Assembly: GCA_902728285.1 (NCBI GenBank)
Contig: CACVBU010000949.1
Span: 497,459 to 561,458 of the forward strand
DNA: 64,000 nt
Direction of reading: 5' to 3'
Source of the DNA: Clytia hemisphaerica
Taxonomy: Eukaryota; Cnidaria; Hydrozoa; Leptothecata; Clytiidae
Shown piece by piece: positions 39,951-51,699 of the stretch. How positions within the stretch are numbered: position 1 is the first letter of the stretch; each line of letters starts with the position of its first letter. The notes beneath the pieces were generated by a model that saw nothing but the letters and a program-made list of their open reading frames with translations, ran no database searches and was not told the origin of the DNA. Made by a program: the position numbers and the translations under genes.

Positions 39951-42244
39951 CCAGACGTCCGCGCTCGATAGGATCGATCATTGGGACGGCTCGATGACGG
40001 ATCGATATGTGATCGATGAATTACTTAACGATCCGGATGGGCGATCGATGGAAGATTCTGCCATTAAAAAGTCTTGAGTATCGATCCTTCGTTGATCCAT
40101 ATTAATCGAGCTAGTTTTTCAATCGAGTATATCGATTCGTCATCGATCGTTAATCGATTCGTCATCGATCGTTAATCGATTTGTTATCGATCGTAAATCG
40201 AGTATGAGTCAATAAGATCAATAAAAGATCGATGATAGATCGATAAATAATCGATAAACTAATCCACAAGTGTTACGCATAAGCCAAATCGCGTATTACG
40301 AACAACCTCTATAAAATTGCCGAGTACAGGAGAAAAACAATCGAAATTCAAAATGGCGACCAAGCCCACGCTGATAAATATCAAAAATCTTCGTTTTTCA
40401 ATCAGCTATTGTAGCTCCATAAATCACGACCCTCGACATGGCTCGAGAATTCTCGGGCCAAAACTTTTATTGGAATACACCTTTCCCGTAATTCGTAAAA
40501 CTAATGCGCGCGCATTATTTCGATGCTCTCCACCGTTTGGTCTCTGGAGGTAAACAAACCTGTTTTTGCCTGCGTTCCCTTAGGGAAAGTTGGTTTTTTG
40601 AGCTTTTCTTAAGTTCTGTCGAACAAAACCCCCTCAAATTTTAGTATGTTCAATCTATTCATGATATTATACCACCCTGAAAATATTTTGCCAAAAGAAG
40701 GTCGCTGTCAAAAGTTAGAGGCTCAAATCCCACTTTCCCTAACCCCTCGCAGGCAAAAACGCATTTTTTACCTCCCAAACAATTTTATACACAACGGTGG
40801 AGCGCACATTTTCCCGGGCCATTTCTGAGAAATTTGAATTACGGGAAAGGTGTATTCGCGTAAAGCCCGAGTATGGCCCGACAATTCGGGCCGTGTTCGG
40901 GCCACACACACGGGCCACGCACGGACCACACTCGGGCCAATTTTTGAAAACATGATTTAAACAGGCGTGTAATTTCAGGACTGATTTTTTTAAACATTTT
41001 CTTTGAGAAAAACTTGGTTTCTCTTAATTATATTAAATATATTAATGTTGTAAATTCATATAAATATTAAATGTCTTATTTGGTATGAAAACATAGTTAT
41101 AAATATACTTAGGGTGGAAATATTTGCTAGTAAACTGGTCCTGGTTTTAAACTGAAGCGTGTCCACGGGAAGCTCATAAAGTTTTTAGCGAAATAAACAA
41201 AACAGACAAATCTTATTTTGTACTATTTTGTTTGACTGGACATGCTGAATCAATTTAACATTTAACGTGGCCCGAACATGGCCTGAATGACTCGGGTCAT
41301 GTTCGGGCCAAAAGAATTGATAGGGTCTCTCGGCCCGAACATGGCCCGAAGAGGCCCGAGAGGCCCGTCGTCATAAATCAATGAAATAATTTGAAATAAA
41401 AAGTAAACAAACCTTGAACCTTTCATGAATCCAAATAATAAAAGTATTCATCTAAAGTGAAGATTACATTTCAAAATAAAACGATTTCCAAACCAACTTA
41501 AAGTCAGTGTCTCGTCTGCCAACTAAAAATTTCTCTGCGGGGTCACTGGAAAGGAGTTACGACTTCAGACTTTAGATTCCAATTCTTGTATAGGCTGCAA
41601 CTACACTGCCAAATGATCTGTATTACAAAGACTTCCAAATGGGTCCATAAGTTAAGGAAATGAGAATATCATCTAGCATTGGGGTTTTGTTTTTAAAAAC
41701 AAAATTCAAAATAAAATTGCTAATGAACTTGTTACTTTAAAATATCACTTACTTACATAATTTATTCATGATATAACACCCCTTTCTTAAATAAATGGCC
41801 TCTTAAAGTCTTTTATGTTTGCCGCAAGAAGGGAGAAAAATTTTATTTGACCCCCGGTTTTTCTCTCTTTTTCTAGCCATTTCCCGCATGTTAGTGTAGA
41901 CACAACTTTAATCCGGGGAAATGAAGCGTTTTCATTGGTCTAAAATCACGGATGATCACGTGACTAGAATTTTTATCCAGGGCAATACCGTGGCCGCAAT
42001 GTTTTGCTTTAGTGAGATTGACCATTTTGTTGTTTAGATTTGAGCGGGCAAAATTTCTGTACAAACCAAAATATGGCTTCGTTGAAATACCGGTTGAGAC
42101 ACTTGTGAATCATAAGCTTAAAGAAATCTTGAGTATCGATCCTCCATCGATCTCCTATCCGGATCGTTAAGTAATCCATCGATCACATATCGATCTGTCA
42201 TCGAGCCGTTCCGATGATTGATCCTATCCAGCGCGGACGTCTGG
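39951..42244. mobile_element. Non-autonomous TIR transposon, 2294 bp, with ATCGAT-rich ends
   Basis: CCAGACGTCCGCGCT at the left is mirrored by AGCGCGGACGTCTGG at the right. Inverted similarity continues inward for about 120 bp at roughly 85-90%, full of ATCGAT and GATCGAT words. TCTACA flanks both ends (39945-39950 and 42245-42250), a clean 6-bp duplication. No transposase is seen. Inside are an ATCGATCGTTA tandem tract (40127-40200), a smaller inverted pair (AATACACCTTTCCCGTAATT at 40472 and its mirror near 40838), and two clusters of GGCCCGAA-type words (40868-40938 and 41268-41370). A 6-bp duplication does not match hAT, mariner or Harbinger. Confidence 0.8.
40472..40857. repeat. Inner inverted-repeat unit nested in the 2.29-kb TIR element
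   Basis: GAATACACCTTTCCCGTAAT and two further bases at the left are exactly mirrored at the right about 385 bp away. It could be a smaller foldback element that inserted into the larger one. No duplication of the target is evident. Confidence 0.5.
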
Positions 42245-42718
42245 TCTACACAATGCAATGGACAATGGTCCTATTAGGCCGATTCTGTGTGACATCATTT
42301 TCACCCACAATTAGCTGCTTTTCTAAGAAATGGTAGAAAATAGACCTTTTTTCAAAGAGGCCACCCTGTTGAATAATCATGTACCGGGTGGTCCAAAAAA
42401 AACTTCCATAAGTTTCAAATTTTGACGTAGAGCGCTCTTATTGTGTTATCGACTTCAAATTTCGTATGGGTAAACTTCAACTTAAATCGAGGCACTCCTG
42501 AAAATCTCATTGTCAGAAACTAATATTTTGTAAAGTTATGTGGTTTTCTAAAAAAGAGGTCAAAATTGACTTGTTCAAAACTGACGTCAATTAGAATTCT
42601 TTCTTGTTCGTGAATTCAACGGTTCGTACAAATCATTAAAAAATATCGATAAAGTTTAAGTTATAAGACTATTTCTTTGCAACAGATTCTTCCATGGTTT
42701 CACAATCAATATTGATGT

Positions 42719-43273
42719 CTAACTATAAAATAATTTGATACAACCACCTTTCTGTTCATTGACAGTTCTCACTCGTGGTAGGAACTCTTTTAGAGCCTTT
42801 CTGATTATCTCGCGATTTGAACCGACTTTCTTCCATACCGTACGTATCTTTCTTTTCAACTCATTCTCATCTTTAAAAGGGTTGTTCAATCGACCTTTGT
42901 ACACCTCTGCCTTGACTGCGTCCCAGAAATAAAAATCTAATGGATTGCAGTCAGGCGAAGAGGGTGGCCAGTCAGTCTTTTTCACAAAACGCTTCCGCAG
43001 TCTTTCATCCATGAAATCTTGCACCAAATTGGAACCATGCGATGGAGCACCATCTTGTAAAAAGATCCACTGTTCATGGGTAAAGAGCTTCTCAACAGAA
43101 GGGATGAGTTTCTTTTCAAGATGATTTTTGTAATTGACTGCATTGACCTTCATACCACTTTCGTTAACAAAAAATGGTTGGGTGGCACCATTCCATGTCA
43201 AACACGCGGAAACCATAACCTTCTTTGATTGACGGTTTGTATGATGACAGAGATTTTCTAAAGGAACGTCCTT
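42719..43273 (-). pseudogene. Mariner-like transposase, C-terminal catalytic part (separated from its N-terminal part)
   Basis: The frame continues from the 52042-52586 part once the BEL element and one TCCTT copy are discounted; no other disruption is seen across the join. Catalytic motifs are FLQDGAPSHGS (second Asp) and SPDCNPLDFYFW (third Asp), with 33 residues between the two Asp by my count, against 34 in classical mariner. The last residues are NEQKGGCIKLFYS before the stop near 42719. The element is dead only because of the insertion. Confidence 0.85.
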
Positions 43274-43616
43274 TGTTATCGCGTTCCCTTTGAGAATTTC
43301 ATTTTATAGAAATTTGTTTACTAGCAAACGACTATATTACCTAGAGAATTTATAGAACATATTACTACGTCATTTTATTACTAATTACTATTTGCGTAAT
43401 TGCCTAGGGAAATTATGAGAGTGTATAAAAACCCACAACATTTGTAGATAGGCGAATTCATTTTTATTATAACGATGAGAACATCAGTGCAAATTATGAT
43501 AAAGGACTAGAGTTTGTTAAAGATAAAATATGGCTAGAAATAAAGTTGTATAATTGTCCTTATAATTTACTAAGGTATCCTTCGAATGAATTCCTTTGCC
43601 TTTGCAAAGTTCAACA
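43274..43616 (+). repeat. Left LTR of the BEL/Pao element, 343 bp
   Basis: It begins TGTTATCGCG and ends TTCAACA, the usual TG...CA borders. TCCTT immediately precedes it (43269-43273) and follows the right LTR, a 5-bp target duplication. TATAAAA near 43430 may be the promoter TATA box. It differs from the right LTR by three changes: one extra A in GCGTAATTG, C/T in GGCGAATTC, and A/G in ACTAAGG. Confidence 0.95.
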
Positions 43617-43787
43617 ATAATTTGCATGTTCTGAAAAGAGAGAGTAAATAAATTCTATGGTATTTGATTTACTGGAAGACACGATTAATAAGATTTGTGT
43701 AGTCCGTTTATTAATTATGGATTATTTAAATGTTTGAACAAGAAGAATTGTATTATTAATTTCTGGCTTGATTTTGACTCATACCAA

Positions 43788-44356
43788 AGAGTCGTTGAAT
43801 TTGCTGGCCCTGGAGTTGTGACTCGAACCTTGGGGTCGAGGGAAGGACTTGTGCCAAGAGTCGTTGAATTTGCTGGCTGGAGTTGTGACTCGAACCTTGG
43901 GGTCGAGGGAAGGACTCGTGCCAAGAGTCGTTGAATTTGCTGGCTGGAGTTGTGACTCGAACCTTGGGGTCGAGGGAAGGACTCGTGCCAAGAGTCGTTG
44001 AATTTGCTGGCTGGAGTTTGTGACTCGAACCTTGGGTCGAGGGAAGGACCTGTGCCAAGGGTCGTTGAATTTGCTGGCTGGAGTTGTGACTCGAACCTTG
44101 GGGTCAAGGGAAGGACCTGTGCCAAGGGTCGTTGAATTTGCTGGCTGGAGTTGTGACTCGAACCTTGGGGTCGAGGGAAGGACTCGTGCCAAGAGTCGTT
44201 GAATTTGCTGGCTGGAGTTGTGACTCGAACCTTGGGGTCGAGGGAAGGACTTGTGCCAAGAGTCGTTGAATTTGCTGGCTGGAGTTGTGACTCGAACCTT
44301 GGGGTCGAGGGAAGGACTCATGCCAAGAGTCGTTGAATTTGCTGGCTGGAGTTGTG
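43788..44356. repeat. 67-bp satellite array in the BEL leader, about 8.5 copies
   Basis: The unit contains GTCGTTGAATTTGCTGGCTG, GTTGTGACTCGAACC and GGGTCGAGGGAAGGACT. Starts are spaced 67-68 bp. Copies differ by a few substitutions (CTCGTGCC, CTTGTGCC or CCTGTGCC) and one G deletion. Long minus-strand open frames across it are artefacts of the repeat. Confidence 0.95.
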
Positions 44357-44376
44357 ACTTGAACAATTCACTCTTT

Positions 44377-45026
44377 TACGTACACTGACGTATTCTTACA
44401 TTGACGTATCTGTACACTGATCTATCCGTACACTGACGTATCCGTACACTGATCTATCCGTACACTGACGTATCCGTACACTGATCTATCCGTACACTGA
44501 CGTATCCGTACACTGACGTATTCGTACACTGACGTATCCGTACACTGACGTATCCGTACACTGACGTATTCGTACACTGACGTATCCGTACACTGACGTA
44601 TTCGTACACTGACGTATCCGTACACTGACGTATCCGTACACTGACGTATCCGTACACTGACGTATCCGTACACTGACGTATCCGTACACTGACGTATCCG
44701 TACACTGACGTATCCGTACACTGACGTATACGTACACTGACGTATCCGTACACTGACGTATCCGTACACTGACGTATCCGTACATTGATCTATCCGTACA
44801 CTGATCTATCTGTACACTGACGTATCTGCACACTGATCTATCCGTACACTGACTCATTCGTACCCTGACGTATTTGTACACTGACGTATCCGTACACTGA
44901 AGTATCCGTACACTAACGTATCCGTACATTGATCTATCCGTACACTGATCTATCCGTACACTGACATATTCGTACACTGACGTATCCGTACACTGACGTA
45001 TCCGTACACTGACGTATTCGTACACA
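44377..45026. repeat. 16-bp satellite array in the BEL leader, about 40 copies, CRE-like motif in most units
   Basis: The unit is TCCGTACACTGACGTA. Variants replace GACGTA by GATCTA, or TCCGTAC by TTCGTAC; the GATCTA variants cluster near the two ends of the array. TGACGTA matches seven of eight bases of the bZIP element TGACGTCA. The period of 16 is not a multiple of 3, so all three frames read through as repetitive peptides. Confidence 0.95.
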
Positions 45027-45029
45027 GAT

Positions 45030-45470
45030 CAACTACTTACTCATCATTCAACTAATTGCTTATCAACCAACTAATTGCTGATCAACCAACTACTTGCTGA
45101 TCAACCAACTACTTGCTGATCAACCAACTATTTACTTGTCAACCAACTTGCTGATCAACCAATCTGCTGTAACCAACCAGCTGATCAGCCAATTACTTAG
45201 CTGATCAACCAACTACTTGCTGATCAACCAAGTACTTGCTTATCAACCAAGTACTTGCTGATCAACCAACTATTTACTGGCCAACCAACTTGCTGATCAA
45301 CCAATCTGCTGTAACCAACCAGCTGATCAACCAACTATTTACTTGTCAACCAACTTGCTGATCAACCAACTATTTGCTTATCAACCAACTACTTGCTGAT
45401 CAACCAACTACTTGCTGATCAACCAACTACTTGCTGATCAACCATCTACTTGCTGATCAACCAACCTGCT
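45030..45470. repeat. 19-bp satellite array in the BEL leader with higher-order structure
   Basis: The unit is TTGCTGATCAACCAACTAC, about 22 copies. A block of about 60 bp with variants (TATTTACT..., CTGCTGTAACCAACCAGCTG) recurs near 45128 and 45268, about 140 bp apart, showing a second level of amplification. Confidence 0.9.
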
Positions 45471-45543
45471 CGTATATCGGTATATTCGTTATCCAAACCT
45501 GTGAGCTACCCCCTGCTGGCTAGAAAAAACACAAATAATTAAA

Positions 45544-47500
45544 ATGGAAACATCATCTGACATACCAAAACCAACCCTCAATCATGCTAAAAGACGAAGA
45601 GCTGGAAAGAAATCTGCTATCACGCGTAAGATTAACGAAATCAAAGAGCTCATCTCAGAGAGGGGAAGCAGAACCAAAATCAAGTACCTGGTCGAAGCTT
45701 TAAAGACTAACCAGAAAGAAGCTATTCAACGCCATGAGGAACTCATGCTTCTACTCGAAAACGATGATCCTGATTTCGATGATGAATGGATCAATGACTT
45801 ATCTTTAGCCGTAGATACATGTATATCTGACACTGAGAGATATTTTCTTGAAAGAATTGACGATCCAGATTCCCTAGAACCAGATAATCAAAGTGATGTT
45901 CTTCTTGCTGTAGAGAATTGGCGCCAAAGGAGTTTCAGCGTTGCTAATTCAAGTAAAACATATGAAGAAAATCAACAAATACCAGATGAAGTTTCATCTG
46001 TTGAGGAAAGTCTCATTGATCCTGAAATGACAAATGCTTTCTCCAAACTTAATCTGAATCCAAACGAAAATGTCAAAATCAATTCAGATGGAATGAAGTT
46101 AAAAGGGATGAAAAGACTCAACAAAAGTTTGGAAGACCTAATTCATCCTAGAGAATCGGATGTTGGTCGTTATCTTCCAACATACCTCAGCGAAAAGGAT
46201 GACGCAAGCCAAAATCTGGAGAAAAACTGGACATACACACTTAAAACAACTACATTCACAGTTAGTTCCTACAGCAAAAACCTACCAAGCAATTGAAGTG
46301 GAATCTCCTCAAATTGACTCTAAATCGCACAAAACCAACCCTGCATCAAACGAGGAGATGGTAAAGATGATTAACAACTTGCCAGAGGACAATTCTCTAT
46401 TTGAAGAAAAAATAGCAAGTACTGTACATAACCAACCAAAGCAAACTTACGATTATGCTGAAAGCGTCAAATCTAAACCGAATTTCTCAAGATTTCACAG
46501 TACCTACACTGTCATTCCGAAAAGGAAAGGTACTTCAGTGAGGCAGGAAGAAGGACACGATCAGCAACATCAAACTGAACACCATAAAGAAATGCCTAGT
46601 GTCAGGGCCTCAGGACAGGACAAACTACTTCAAATGCATCACAGCAAAACACATAAACACAAAGAAGATTCTATCGACAGCTGGATAGACCACCTAGATC
46701 CTCTTAATGAAGAGGAAATCCTTGAAAATACAAAAACAGTCAACATAACAATGCAAATGTTAATCCAACAAAGATTACCAAGGTTGACAATACCAAATTT
46801 TGATGGAACTCCAGAACTATGGGTTGATTTTATCAGCAAATTTTACGACATGGTACACAAACAACCATTCTTGGATCCTTTCCAGAAACATGCTCATTTG
46901 ATTCAAAACCTCCATGGTGAACCATTGAAGGCAGTTAGTGGATTTGATAGCAATTATGAAGGCTATGTCCAGTCACTCCAGAGGTTAAAATACATGTTTG
47001 GAAACCGATCATTAGTTGCTCAAGCAACAATTCGAAAACTAGTCGCTGGAAAGCAGCTGGAAAATGATGACATTAAAGGCCTCAACGACTATTACTACAC
47101 CTTATCACATTGTATGAACACTCTCAAAAAGATGAAGTACTACGCTGATATGTATAGTAGCGATGTCTTGAGACAAGCACTCAAACGCTTACCACCCTAT
47201 TTACTACGAAAATGGGGTGAATATTGTCTGGTATTGCGAAGACGAGAAGAACCATCTCTTCAGCACCTTGAAATTTGGTTACAAGACAGAGTGATGGCTG
47301 CCAGAGACCCAAATATCCCAACAGAGGAAAAACAGCCAAAACGCTCAAATACATCATCAAGTAGCCTACACCTACAAGGACCTGTCATTGAAGAAGACTT
47401 TAAGGAAACCGACAAGCGTAGAGATTCTGAAAAAGACTACTCCCAAGAAATTGTGTCAATCATGTGGACAAAGGCAGCATTTAACCTACAAATGTCCTGA
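45544..47500 (+). pseudogene. BEL/Pao gag region (frameshifted)
   Basis: The ATG at 45544 opens a frame to 46296 (basic head KRRRAGKKS, then charged helical sequence). A second frame, 46160-47500, carries the gag core LPRLTIPNFDGTPELW...HLIQNLHGEPLKAV, the conserved BEL gag domain (DUF1759 type). A frameshift lies between about 46200 and 46290, and another near 47440 leads into the zinc-knuckle frame. Gag forms the particle that holds the element RNA. Confidence 0.85.
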
Positions 47501-50464
47501 ATATTTGAAACTTGATGCCAAAGAGCGTTTCAAACTAATCAGATTAAAGAAGTGCTGTTTCAATTGTTTGAGCTCAACACATCAACAAAGGGATTGCTCA
47601 TCAAAATATACTTGTCTCATCGACGGGTGCAAGCAAAAGCATCACACTTCCCTGCATAACTTCTTTTCCAAAAGATCAAATCAAAGACCGAACACCAACC
47701 CTTCTCCAAATCCAAGCCCAGACCACAACGAAGTCTCTGAACAACAACCACAAGGGACGAGCCTGACTAGTACAGTCCACACCACAATGAACAGAGGTCG
47801 AGTCTTCTTACAAGTAGTTCCTATAAAAGTGACAAGCTCGTCAGGAAATAGGATAAAGACATATGCATTACTTGATGGTGGGAGTCAATGTACCATATTG
47901 CGAAAGGATTTTTGTCAAATCTTAAAACTTCAAGGTGATCTAAAGCAGATTGATCTTGGAACACTTAAAGGCTTTGGTCATCCAATCCAATCTAAAATTG
48001 TAGACATCGAAGTATCATCAATGGACAATACATTCTCAACAAAGATACGAAATGTCTTCTCAGTCGAAAAAGAATACTTCCATGTACCAAGTCAAAAGCT
48101 ACCAGACAGCCAATCCGATAGAGACAGATGGGATCAAATCAAAGCTCTGGATATTTCAGATGTCGACAAAAGCAAGATTTGTGTGTTGATTGGAGCTGAT
48201 GCACCCCGGGCATTGGTTACCACTGAATCTATAAATAATGGTCCAGGAATGCCTTTAAGTACCAAAACTCCTTTTGGTTGGGCCATCGTTGGATCTTATA
48301 ACACATCAAAGGCTGAACAAATTTATTGCAATCATTTGTCAATTCACGAGATTGATGACTTAAACAGAAGTGTACAGAGGTTTTGGGAAATCGAGAGCTT
48401 TGGTACAAGTGCTGGATATAAAGGAAAGTCAAATCCACTGTCCATACAAGACACAAAGATTTTGAATTACCTTAAATCAGAGTCAAAAATCAAAGACGGT
48501 CATTACGAAGTTCCTATGATTTGGAAAGAAGACATGTTTCTACCAGACAGCTTGAAAACCGCCAAAAGACGATTTGATTACTTGACGAAAAGGTTTAAAA
48601 GAGATGATTCCTATTTCGATATGTACAAGACGTGCATCGACAAATACATTAGATTAGGTCATGCACGTAAACTGACTAAAGAAGAGACAGAAAAGAAAAC
48701 CTCCAAAACTATCTATCTAACGCATCATGGTGTTATCAATGAAAACAAACCAGGAAAAGTACAAGTTGTGTTTGATGCAGCTGCCAAATCACATCAGATT
48801 TGCTTGAATTCAAATCTCCTTGCCGGACCTGATCTCCTCAACAAATTAGTAGGCATACTTTTACGCTTCAGAGAACATCCAATTGCAATCACAGGTGATA
48901 TCGAAGGAATGTTCAACCAAGTAAGACTTAACGAAGAAGATAGAGAAGCAGTTCGATTTTTATGGAAGGATTGCCGATCAGACAAAGAACCTTCACACTA
49001 CCAGATGTTGGTACATATTTTTGGAGCAAAAGATTCGCCAACTTGTGCAAACTTTGCGCTTAAACAATGTGCCGAAAATGTCAAAGAAGACTATTCGGAA
49101 GAAGCTATTCAAACAGTCAAAAGAGACTTCTACATGGACGATCTCATAAAATCGGTTGATGATGAAGAAAAAGGCGTTGAACTCGTTCAAGAATTGGCGT
49201 CAATTACCCAATCAGGGGGATTCAATCTTCATAAGTTCAACAGCAATTCACAGAAGATAGTTGACTCAATACCCATCGAAAAACGAGCTAAAAACATCAA
49301 AAACATCATTGATGATAGAGAAATAGCAAGAGCCCTAGGAGTAAAATGAGACTTAAAAGGCGATTACTTCACTTTCTTTTCAAACAAACACGACTGCCCA
49401 GTTATCACCAAGCGAAGTATTTTGAGAATAACAGCAACAATCTTCGATCCCCTTGGGTTCCTGGCACCATTTATTCTCAGGGCAAAACTGATGATCCAAA
49501 ATCTTTGGAGAAAGAAATTTGAATGGGATCAACCAGTTGACGAATGTACTGAAAAGGAATGGAAGAATTGGAAATCAGAATTGGATCTCCTACCAAATAT
49601 TCAAATACCAAGATTCATTGGGACAAGCAAGGAATTTGAAGCTGAATTACACACCTTTTGTGACGCATCTGAATTAGCATATGACGCTGTCAGCTATGTT
49701 CGTATTATAAACAACCAAATCGAATCACTTGTCAGCTTGTCATGTCAAAATCTCGTGTAGCACCTGTGAAGCAAATATCCTTACCGAGGCTGGAGTTAGA
49801 GGGCGCATTGCTTGCAGCCAATCTAGCAGAAGCAGTGGTTTATGGTATGGAAACTGAATTCAAGGCCCGCTACTTCTGGACTGATTCGATGTTAAACCTT
49901 CAATACATCAATAATGAAGTTCGCCGATTCAAAGCCTTTGTAGCGAATCGTGTAACTGAAATTCGTGAAAGTACAAGTCCTCAGCAGTGGCATCATATAA
50001 ATGGTGGTTCAAACCCCGCAGATCTGGCAACAAGGGGTATGTCTATCAAGGAGATGATAGCAGGAAAGTGGTTGCAAGGACCAGATTTTTTATATGACGA
50101 GACTATCAAAACTTCAGATAAACCAATCGACTTACTTCCCGAAACACACGAAGAAGTCAAGAAGGAAAAGGTCAGGGTTCATGTCATAACCTCGCCTAGC
50201 AAACTGATCGACTTTCAAAGATTTTCCAGTTGGGGCAGATTAACGAATACATTTAGTTGGATATGTATTTTCATAAAGCTGTACCTCCATAAAATTCAAC
50301 GGCTATCGAATAATCACGACTTCGATAAACTCACACTCGAAGAAAAACTGATAGGGGAGACTGAATTAATCAAAACTATTCAGTCCGAAGTGTTTCATGA
50401 CGAGATCAAAAAATTGAAATCAATCAAAAAAAGGATTTCAAGTAATTCTTATCTCAGAATTTAG
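47388..50464 (+). pseudogene. BEL/Pao pol: zinc knuckles, aspartic protease, reverse transcriptase, RNase H (broken)
   Basis: Frame 47388-49349 starts with cysteine knuckles (CQSCGQRQHLTYKC, CCFNCLSSTHQQRDC), then the protease site ALLDGGSQCTI near 47870, then the RT with FDAAAKSH, ITGDIEGMFNQV and catalytic FYMDDL near 49130. A TGA at 49347-49349 stops it where the family has tryptophan. The same frame goes on to 49760 (Pao-type region, ATIFDPLGFLAPF; RNase H start HTFCDASELAYDA). A frameshift near 49740 shifts to 49742-50464 (PRLELEGALLAANLAEA, TDSMLNLQYI, NPADLATRG). A further shift occurs near 50455. Confidence 0.9.
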
Positions 50465-50472
50465 ACCCATTT

Positions 50473-51682
50473 TTGGATAAAAAGGGAGTATTGAGAGTTG
50501 GTGGAAGACTAAAGTTTGGGAAATTACCTTTCGCTTCTAAACATCAAGCAATTCTACCAAATAATCACCATGCCGTTAGATTATTTGTGCAACACTTGCA
50601 TAACACTCACTATCATGTTGGTAAAGAGCAGCTGTTATCAATTATAAGACAAAACTACTGGATTTGCAAAGGTCGGAGAATGATATGGAGTAATCAAAAG
50701 GTGTGTCAAATGTCAAAATGTTAAAGCAAAACCATATTCCACCAAGATGAGTGATTTACCAGCTGATAGATTAGAGAAAACGACACCCTTTTCAAACACT
50801 GGGGTAGATTATTTTGGCCCTATCACTGTCAAAATCTTGAGAAGTAGAGCGAAAAGATGGGGGTGCATTTTCACATGTTTGACTACAAGAGCTGTCCACC
50901 TCGAGGTAGCACCGTCACTCGAAACCGATGACTTCCTCAATGTCTTCAAAAGATTCGTCAATCGCAGAGGTTGCCCAAAGATTGTACGGTCAGATTGTGG
51001 CACAAACTTCAAAGGAGCTGATAGAGTACTAGGTGAAGAATGGATGAACATTGACCGAGATAAAGTAATCGACTACGCCACCAAGAAGAAGTTTGAATGG
51101 AAGTTTAATCCACCAGAAGCTCCCCATATGGGGGGAGTTTGGGAAAGGATGATCAGAAGCGTAAAGACTACACTACAAATTATCTTCTCGGAACAATCTA
51201 TCAATGATTTTACTTTGATGACAGCGTTTACCCAAGTAGAGGCACTAATAAATGTAAGACCATTAACAGCTAACAGTGATGACATCCATGATCTAGAAGC
51301 ACTCACTCCGAATCATTTTCTTGTTGGTCGTGCGGACACCTCCGTCCCTGTGGCTACTGAAAATCTGAAAACCAGTCTTCGGAAACGTTGGAGGCAAACA
51401 CAAGAATTGTCTACACAATTTTGGAATAGATGGCAGAAGGAGTATCTACCTTCCCTAACGAAACGATCGAAATGGTTGAACGACAATGAAAGTATCAAAG
51501 TAGGTGAAATGGTGCTTGTGCTTGACAAACGAAACGAGCGTGGTATGTGGCCTCTTGGTAGAGTCCTGGATGTTTATGCAAGTCGTGATGGTCGAGTTCG
51601 AAAGGTTATTGTTGGAACAAATAATGGAACATTTACGAGACCGGTCGTAAAATTATCAAAACTTGAACTTTTTGAGAGTTAA
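50473..51682 (+). pseudogene. BEL/Pao integrase and C-terminal domain (one frameshift)
   Basis: 50473-50724 holds the integrase zinc head (HNTHYHVGKEQLLSIIRQNY). A frameshift near 50690 moves to 50747-51682. Catalytic core residues appear in GVDYFGPI, VRSDCGTNFKG and PHMGGVWERMI (D, D, E). The C-terminal DUF5641-type part includes RWRQTQELSTQFWNRWQKEY and RGMWPLGRVLDVY. Integrase inserts the cDNA into the host genome. The stop is followed by the purine tract and the right LTR. Confidence 0.9.
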
Positions 51683-51699
51683 ACTCTCAAGGATTGGAG

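Noticed and set aside
43715..45025. Long minus-strand open frames (100-195 codons) with repetitive peptides across the 67-bp and 16-bp arrays
   Set aside because: The same peptide repeats in several frames because unit lengths are not multiples of three and units lack stops. There is no independent coding signal.
43788..45470. CRISPR-like appearance of regular repeats
   Set aside because: There are no unique spacers; units are contiguous, and the arrays lie inside a eukaryotic BEL retrotransposon.
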